A stretch of 5,077 nt of DNA from positions 1 through 5,077 of the forward strand of contig JAKAHF010000234.1 of the NCBI GenBank assembly GCA_021815245.1. Direction: 5' to 3'. Made by a program: the position numbers and the translations under genes. This stretch comes from Actinomycetes bacterium. GTDB lineage: Bacteria > Actinomycetota > Thermoleophilia > RBG-16-64-13. The notes beneath the pieces are model-generated. The model made no database searches. It was not told where the DNA came from and saw nothing but the letters and a program-made list of their open reading frames with translations. Shown one piece after another: positions 1 to 3,583 of this stretch. How positions within the stretch are numbered: position 1 is the first letter of the stretch; the number at the start of each line of letters is the position of its first letter.

Positions 1-83
1 GAGTACTGCACGCGGTTCTTGAGAGTCATGCTGCCGATGGTGATCGGCCGGAATATATGGGGATACTTGGTCGCCATCGACAT
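1..83 (-). CDS. Old Yellow Enzyme-type FMN oxidoreductase, N-terminal fragment
   Basis: Only the first 27 codons are in the window; the gene continues past the left edge. The reading starts MSMATKYPHIFRPITIGSM and continues TLKNRVQY. This matches the opening of Old Yellow Enzyme / 2,4-dienoyl-CoA reductase-like proteins, where a short 'F-P-I-x-I-G-x-x-L-K-N-R' segment forms the first strand of the FMN-binding TIM barrel. Such enzymes use flavin to reduce activated C=C bonds; many anaerobe members also carry a C-terminal Fe-S/FAD part, which cannot be judged here. The ATG ending at 83 is preferred over the in-frame ATG ending at 77, because an AAAGGGA ribosome binding site lies 7 nt upstream of it. 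The gene is divergent from the PadR operon and shares its 178-bp upstream region, so the PadR protein might also affect it, but the palindromes sit closer to padR. Family call is fairly confident; substrate unknown. Confidence 0.75.
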   Translation of the reverse strand, partial: MSMATKYPHIFRPITIGSMTLKNRVQY

Positions 84-181
84 CGGCGCGTCCCTTTCTG
101 TTGGGCTCGTCGCGAATCGTGCCTCGTGAACTCTGTCGTCGAGGATACCGCGAAGCGGGCCACCGACCTGGAGCGCGCACG

Positions 182-210
182 TTGCTTTCTATAGCGCGAC
201 TCGCTATAGT
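182..210 (+). promoter_or_regulatory. Sigma-70-type promoter of the PadR operon
   Basis: TTGCTT at 182-187 (3 of 6 matches to the -35 consensus) and TATAGT at 205-210 (5 of 6 to the -10) are separated by exactly 17 nt. Transcription would start near 217, leaving a leader of about 45 nt before the PadR start codon. The -10 box lies inside the right arm of the first palindrome, so a protein bound there would block RNA polymerase. Confidence 0.65.
189..209. promoter_or_regulatory. Palindromic operator 1, likely PadR binding site
   Basis: Perfect inverted repeat with arms CTATAGCG (189-196) and CGCTATAG (202-209) and a 5-nt spacer. It covers the promoter spacer and most of the -10 box. PadR proteins commonly repress their own operon as winged-helix dimers bound to such palindromes, so autorepression is the natural reading. 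The palindrome is seen directly; the binding protein is inferred. Confidence 0.7.
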
Positions 211-218
211 GATGGACG

Positions 219-239
219 ATATAGCGGAAGGCGCTATAT
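219..239. promoter_or_regulatory. Palindromic operator 2, likely PadR binding site
   Basis: Second perfect inverted repeat, ATATAGCG (219-226) and CGCTATAT (232-239), again with a 5-nt spacer. It differs from operator 1 only in the outermost base of each arm. Its centre (229) is 30 bp from that of operator 1 (199), close to three helical turns, so two dimers would sit on the same face of the DNA. It lies just after the predicted transcription start. Confidence 0.65.
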
Positions 240-261
240 ATGCCAGGTAACAGGAGACCGC

Positions 262-594
262 ATGCCCATGTCGACCACCGCACCCGGTCCACTGACGGAG
301 ACCGTCTTCTATACGCTCCTCGCGCTGTCGAGTCCGCTGCACGGTTACGGCATCATGCAGTACGTGAGCGAGCTATCCGCCGGACGCGTGAACATCGGCG
401 CGGGCACGCTCTATGCGGCGCTTGCCTCGCTCGTCGAGAAAGGGTGGATAGCGCCTCTGACCGCGAACGCCGAAGATCGCAAGAAGCAGTACGTTATCAC
501 CGAGGCCGGTCGCGAGGTCGTGCGGCGCGAGACCGCCCGTCTCGAAGAGTTGCTGCGAAATGCTCACGCGATCGCTGGTGAGGGTTCGGCATGA
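262..594 (+). CDS. PadR family transcriptional regulator
   Basis: A 110-residue protein with the compact PadR layout. A winged helix-turn-helix spans about residues 10-85: the first helix carries LTETVFYTLLAL and PLHGYGIMQ (25-33), the recognition region GTLYAALASLVEKGWI (48-63), and the wing the typical RKKQYVITEAG (73-83). A charged C-terminal helix (about 84-104) should serve in dimerisation. The length fits the short PadR-s2 type. The ATG at 262 has AGGAG five nt upstream; an in-frame ATG at 268, at a spacing of 11, is a less likely alternative. Its stop codon overlaps the start of the DUF2812 gene (ATGA at 591-594), so the two are translationally coupled. It probably represses its own operon through the two palindromes upstream. 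PadR proteins respond to phenolics, drugs or membrane stress; the signal here is unknown. Confidence 0.93.
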   Translation: MPMSTTAPGPLTETVFYTLLALSSPLHGYGIMQYVSELSAGRVNIGAGTLYAALASLVEKGWIAPLTANAEDRKKQYVITEAGREVVRRETARLEELLRNAHAIAGEGSA

Positions 595-1145
595 GCGCGA
601 AGAGGATCCACAAGCTGTTCTGGGATTTCGAGAAGGAGGAGCGCTGGTTGAACGAGATGGCGGCGCAAGGCCTGAATCTCGTGCGCTACCGGTGGGCTAC
701 CTACGACTTCGAGCTCGGTGCGCCGGGTGAATGGGTCTACCGAATCCAGTTTCTCGATGACGATGCCCGCAAACCCAAGAGCCGTGAATACATAGACTTC
801 GTGGCTGAGACCGGCGCCGAGCCTGTCGCCACGTACCTGCGCTGGGTGTACTTTCGCAAACGTACGGCAGAAGGTCCGTTCGAGCTCTTCTCCGATCTCG
901 ATTCGCGTCTTGCGCACTACAAGCGGGTGCTTGCCTTCTACGGCGCATTCACGGGCATCTTCCTGGCGCTGAGCGTTCCGGTCTTCTCGAGGACGATCGA
1001 CGCTGCCGAAGAGACCATCGGACCCTATTGGGGCTTGCCGGTCTTCATCGTGTTCATCGTGCTGGTGGTGGTCTTCTTCGTGCAGACGCTGAGATTGGCG
1101 AGGCACATGCGCCGGCTCCGAGCGCGCCGTATGATCGAAGAGTGA
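591..1145 (+). CDS. DUF2812 domain membrane protein
   Basis: A 184-residue protein with a soluble N-terminal domain of about 105 residues and two predicted membrane helices (about 112-132 and 147-167), ending in a very basic tail (RHMRRLRARR). The N-terminal stretch, with KLFWDFEKEERWLNEMAAQGL and later W-V-Y-R-I-x-F and the YIDF segment, fits DUF2812, a domain of unknown function that is repeatedly found beside or after PadR regulators. It starts inside the PadR stop codon (ATGA), with GGTGAGGG shortly upstream as a ribosome site. The basic tail suggests that the C-terminus is cytoplasmic, which with two helices puts the N-terminal domain in the cytoplasm as well. From the genetic link it may be the effector or sensor partner of the PadR repressor, but no biochemical function is established for the family and none is claimed here. 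Confidence 0.85.
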   Translation: MSAKRIHKLFWDFEKEERWLNEMAAQGLNLVRYRWATYDFELGAPGEWVYRIQFLDDDARKPKSREYIDFVAETGAEPVATYLRWVYFRKRTAEGPFELFSDLDSRLAHYKRVLAFYGAFTGIFLALSVPVFSRTIDAAEETIGPYWGLPVFIVFIVLVVVFFVQTLRLARHMRRLRARRMIEE

Positions 1146-1160
1146 GTCGAGCGGAAGTGC

Positions 1161-1199
1161 CTGGTCGGTAGTTCGCGCCGGGCGACCAGATCGGTCGCC
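1161..1199. terminator. Overlapping GC-rich hairpins in convergent gap, possible terminator
   Basis: Between the convergent DUF2812 and IclR genes, CTGGTCG (1161-1167) pairs perfectly with CGACCAG (1183-1189), and GGCGACC (1181-1187) pairs perfectly with GGTCGCC (1193-1199, 5-nt loop). The two stems share 1183-1187 and so exclude each other. Their position suits transcription termination from both sides, but no T-run follows on either strand, so factor-independent termination is uncertain. Confidence 0.35.
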
Positions 1200-1219
1200 G
1201 TGCCGCGGCGGCTTGCCCG

Positions 1220-2014
1220 CTAGCCGAGCTTCTGCGCTATCTCGGTGGCCGCGGCTTTGAGCACCTCGGCGTACCTGTGCAGCGCTTCTTCGGTCGTTCG
1301 TTCGATGGGCGGTGCGATAGCCAACGATCCTCTCAGGCGTCCCTGCCGGTCGAAGACAGGTACGGCCACAGCGGGGATCTCCAGGTTCCACTCCCCCCTG
1401 TCGTACGCCACACCTTCTTCTTTGATCCTCTGCCATCGCTCGCGCACTTGAACAGGGTCGGTGACCGTCAGTTCGTTGGGGTGCGGAATGGGGTTGGCCA
1501 GGAGCGTGTCCCAGGCCTCCTCCGGGCCGAAGGCTATGAGCACCTGTCCGTCGGCGGTCGACATGCCGAGAATGAGGCCGATATTCGTCGCCGGCTTGAA
1601 GTGGCGGGGAGTGAGGACGGTATCGAGCATGAGCGGCCCGAGGTCGGTCCAGACACACAGACTGGCCGTTTCCCTGGTCTCCTCGGCCAATCTGACGAGA
1701 AAGGGATGGGTGACTCGCACCAGTTCGGAGTGAGAGGCCGCCAGGTATGAGATTCGAAGTACGCTGGCGCCCAAGTGATATTTGCGAGTGGAAGATTCGT
1801 ACGCGACCCATCTGCGGGCCTCAAGAGTCTTCATCAGCCTCTGGATCGTCGCCTTGGGGAGACCGGTGCGTTCTCGCAACTCATTGAGCGACATATCCGG
1901 GTTGTCGGCGTCGAAGGTCTCGAGAAGCAGCAAGCCCCGCTCAAGGGTCCCGATGGGGGATTCGTTGAGGAGTTCGGCTCGCTCTTTGGTCTCTTGTCGC
2001 GTGATTTTGTCCAT
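1220..2014 (-). CDS. IclR family transcriptional regulator
   Basis: A 264-residue regulator of normal family length. Residues about 20-82 form the N-terminal winged helix: LERGLLLLETF leads in, the recognition helix is GLPKATIQRLMKTL (51-64), and the wing ends with RKYHLGASVL. Residues about 95-264 form the GAF-like effector domain, with the family segment GMSTADGQVLIAF (150-162, the usual 'TAxGKA' region), VAYDRGEWNLEIPAVAVPVFD (202-222) and GSLAIAPP (229-236). The ATG at 2014 is chosen: an AGGA lies 12 nt upstream, whereas in-frame ATGs at 2035 and 2050 have no ribosome site. Extension to 2050 would add 12 residues outside the conserved fold. The gene is divergent from the cupin/activase/glycyl radical enzyme operon, the usual geometry for an IclR protein controlling a neighbouring catabolic operon. 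IclR effectors are often small organic acids or aromatic acids; the ligand here is unknown. A TATGCT box on the minus strand (2031-2036) could be its -10. Confidence 0.93.
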   Translation of the reverse strand: MDKITRQETKERAELLNESPIGTLERGLLLLETFDADNPDMSLNELRERTGLPKATIQRLMKTLEARRWVAYESSTRKYHLGASVLRISYLAASHSELVRVTHPFLVRLAEETRETASLCVWTDLGPLMLDTVLTPRHFKPATNIGLILGMSTADGQVLIAFGPEEAWDTLLANPIPHPNELTVTDPVQVRERWQRIKEEGVAYDRGEWNLEIPAVAVPVFDRQGRLRGSLAIAPPIERTTEEALHRYAEVLKAAATEIAQKLG

Positions 2015-2048
2015 AGCGCGACCATATCCTAGCATAGTGCGTTGACCC

Positions 2049-2069
2049 ATTCATCGGGACAACATGAAT
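2049..2069. promoter_or_regulatory. Inverted repeat, candidate IclR operator
   Basis: ATTCAT (2049-2054) and ATGAAT (2064-2069) are perfect inverted arms with a 9-nt spacer, located between the IclR start and the predicted promoter of the divergent operon. A 7-bp direct repeat CGTTGAC (2040-2046 and 2086-2092) flanks it, the second copy overlapping the -35 box. Position favours an operator; the short arms mean that chance cannot be excluded. Confidence 0.3.
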
Positions 2070-2087
2070 CGCTTGGTGGGATCTTCG

Positions 2088-2117
2088 TTGACACCCGGGA
2101 GGTCGTGGTGCTAGGGT
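2088..2117 (+). promoter_or_regulatory. Candidate promoter of the glycyl radical enzyme operon
   Basis: A perfect -35 box TTGACA (2088-2093) is followed after 18 nt by TAGGGT (2112-2117), a weak -10 (3 of 6) of a type often accepted in high-GC bacteria. Transcription would start near 2124, giving a leader of about 64 nt that carries the hairpin around the ribosome binding site of the cupin gene. A weak -10 with a strong -35 suits an activated or tightly regulated promoter. Confidence 0.45.
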
Positions 2118-2160
2118 TAGTCCCAGTGAGTAGTACAAGACGAATCGGTGAATAAGACGC

Positions 2161-2179
2161 ACCGCCTTACGAAGGAGGT
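2161..2179 (+). promoter_or_regulatory. Hairpin sequestering the cupin gene ribosome binding site
   Basis: ACCGCCTT (2161-2168) pairs with AAGGAGGT (2172-2179) around a 3-nt loop: seven base pairs and one G-A mismatch. The right arm is the complete, near-perfect Shine-Dalgarno sequence, 8 nt from the ATG at 2188. A competing helix can form between CGGTG (2146-2150) and CACCG (2160-2164), which uses up part of the left arm and would free the ribosome site. The pairings are visible; control of translation is inferred. Confidence 0.4.
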
Positions 2180-2187
2180 CTTGTTAG

Positions 2188-2607
2188 ATGCCAGAAGGAA
2201 AGTACGGCAATCTGGTGGTTCCCAAGTCTTTCAACCACGTGGAACCCTGGCCCGATCTCGAGTGGTCGGGTGAGGCCGACTACAAGAGCGCGGTCTCGTT
2301 CATCATCACGCAGATCAGAGAACCGGCCGTGATGGAGGAGTTTCCGCACTCGCACGACTTCGATATGTATCTGCATTTTCTCTCGTCCGACCCCGACCAC
2401 ATGGACGAACTCCCGGCGGAGGTCGAGATAGGTCTGGGCGAAGAGAGGGAGATCTACACCATAACCTCCCCGTCGAGTGTCTATATCCCGAAGGGCCTGA
2501 TCCACTGCCCCCTCAACTTCAAGAGGGTCGACAAGCCCATCTTCATGTTCCACACGACGATCGCTCCCAACTACGCAAAAGATCCGAAGCTGATCCTCAA
2601 AGACTAG
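2188..2607 (+). CDS. Small cupin-like protein of the glycyl radical enzyme operon
   Basis: A 139-residue soluble protein without signal peptide or membrane segment. It looks like a single-domain cupin: FPHSHDFDMYLHFLSS (52-67) resembles the first cupin motif, with His54, His56 and either Asp59 or His63 as possible metal ligands, and SVYIPKGLIHCPLNF (97-111) resembles the second motif with His106. The strand PIFMFHTTIAP (117-127) closes the barrel. There is no Cys pair, so it is unlike the Fe-S small subunits of 4-hydroxyphenylacetate decarboxylase or benzylsuccinate synthase. The start is fixed by a GAAGGAGGT site 8 nt upstream. It is the first gene of the operon, with 16 nt to the activase. 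It may process a substrate or product of the glycyl radical enzyme (isomerase, decarboxylase or dioxygenase-like), bind a ligand, or act as an accessory subunit. The cupin call rests on motifs only; exact family not recognised. Confidence 0.7.
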   Translation: MPEGKYGNLVVPKSFNHVEPWPDLEWSGEADYKSAVSFIITQIREPAVMEEFPHSHDFDMYLHFLSSDPDHMDELPAEVEIGLGEEREIYTITSPSSVYIPKGLIHCPLNFKRVDKPIFMFHTTIAPNYAKDPKLILKD

Positions 2608-2623
2608 ACGGTAGGCCTTGCCG

Positions 2624-3556
2624 ATGGTGTCTCCGCCCGATGACGCTCTCACTGCGCTGGTGACCGACATCCAGGGCTACTCCATCCACGATGGGCCCGG
2701 CATACGCACGGTGATCTTTCTGAAAGGCTGCAGCTTGAAATGCCAGTGGTGCAGTAATCCCGAATGCATCTCGCCCAACCCTGAGGTCGGGCTCTTTCGG
2801 AACCTCTGCACGCTCTGCGGAGCCTGCGCCGACGTGTGTCCGAGCGGCGCTCTCTCGTACACCCCCGGGTCGCCTCCGGCCATCGACCGCAGTCTGTGCA
2901 CCGGTTGCGGCGAATGCGCCGCGTCGTGCAGCTACAAGGCGCTCGTGCTGTTCGGACGGTCCATGACCGTCGACGAGGTATTCGACGTGGCGCGCCGTGA
3001 CGCGATGTTCTACGAGGCGTCGGGCGGAGGCGTCACCGTCTCGGGCGGGGAACCCCTTCTTCAGCCCGCGTTCGTGAGCGCCCTGCTTCAGAAGTGTCGC
3101 GAGGCCGGCATCCACACGTGCATCGAGACCTCGGGGTGCGCCCCGGAGTCTTGCGTGCGCCGGGTGCTGGCCTACGCCGATTGTTGGCTCTACGACCTGA
3201 AGCTGTACGACCCCGCCCGGCACTGCGAGTACACGGGCCGCGCCAACGAGACCATCTTGGCCAACGCCGCCATCGTCGCCGGGAGTGGAGCGCAGGTGCT
3301 CTTTCGCATGCCGATCATTCCAAGCATCAACGACGAACCGTGCGATCTCGAGATGATCGCGGGTCTGCTGGAGAGAACCGTGGGCTGTGGAGGCCGTGTG
3401 GAGCTCATGCCCTACCACCGGTTGGCGGAAGGCAAGTATCGGTCGCTCGACCGGCCCAGTCCGCTGCCCGGCGTGATGCCACTCTCCGTTGAGGATCTGG
3501 CAGGCATTCAACGAATCTTCGCCGACCACGGGCTGGAGTGCACCATATCGAACTGA
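2624..3556 (+). CDS. Glycyl radical enzyme activating protein (radical SAM)
   Basis: A 310-residue radical SAM activase. It should bind a [4Fe-4S] cluster and S-adenosylmethionine, make a 5'-deoxyadenosyl radical, and abstract hydrogen from the C-terminal glycine of the enzyme encoded next. IQGYSIHDGPGIRTVIFLKG (17-36 region) precedes the radical SAM motif C36-x3-C40-x2-C43. Then follow two ferredoxin-type motifs, C62-x2-C65-x2-C68-x3-C72-P and C92-x2-C95-x2-C98-x3-C102, the two-cluster insert typical of activases for dehydratase, decarboxylase and C-C-adding glycyl radical enzymes and absent from pyruvate formate-lyase activase. VSGGEPLLQ (139-147) is the SAM-binding GGE motif, and YDLKLYD (190-196) and RMPIIPSIND (228-237) are also conserved. 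Start: ATG at 2624, with a weak AGG 8 nt upstream; a TTG at 2618 would add two residues. All catalytic cysteines are present. The gene order suggests that the downstream enzyme is its partner. Confidence 0.95.
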   Translation: MVSPPDDALTALVTDIQGYSIHDGPGIRTVIFLKGCSLKCQWCSNPECISPNPEVGLFRNLCTLCGACADVCPSGALSYTPGSPPAIDRSLCTGCGECAASCSYKALVLFGRSMTVDEVFDVARRDAMFYEASGGGVTVSGGEPLLQPAFVSALLQKCREAGIHTCIETSGCAPESCVRRVLAYADCWLYDLKLYDPARHCEYTGRANETILANAAIVAGSGAQVLFRMPIIPSINDEPCDLEMIAGLLERTVGCGGRVELMPYHRLAEGKYRSLDRPSPLPGVMPLSVEDLAGIQRIFADHGLECTISN

Positions 3557-3583
3557 CCCACCGAGAAGTGAGGCAACAGGGCC

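Noticed and set aside
26..292. 88-codon open frame on the minus strand at the left edge
   Set aside because: It runs through the palindromic operators and into padR, has an Arg/Ser-rich composition, and conflicts with the flavoenzyme start that is read in another frame.
564..1811. Long open frame on the minus strand, 415 codons
   Set aside because: It overlaps the DUF2812 and IclR genes, its translation is rich in Arg, His and Gln with no recognisable domain, and it is explained as a high-GC shadow of the real genes.
2013..2022. ATAGCGCGAC shared with the left half of PadR operator 1 (191-200)
   Set aside because: The copy has no matching right arm and overlaps the IclR start codon; ATAGCGC also occurs inside other coding sequence here, so chance is the simpler reading.
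2126..2155. Short leader peptide starting at GTG 2126 (nine codons before TAA)
   Set aside because: It has no convincing ribosome site at a proper distance, no repeated regulatory codons, and starts almost at the predicted transcription start.
2597..3529. 310-codon open frame on the minus strand
   Set aside because: It lies antisense to the radical SAM activase, whose cysteine and GGE motifs are unmistakable; the antisense translation is low-complexity with no domain.
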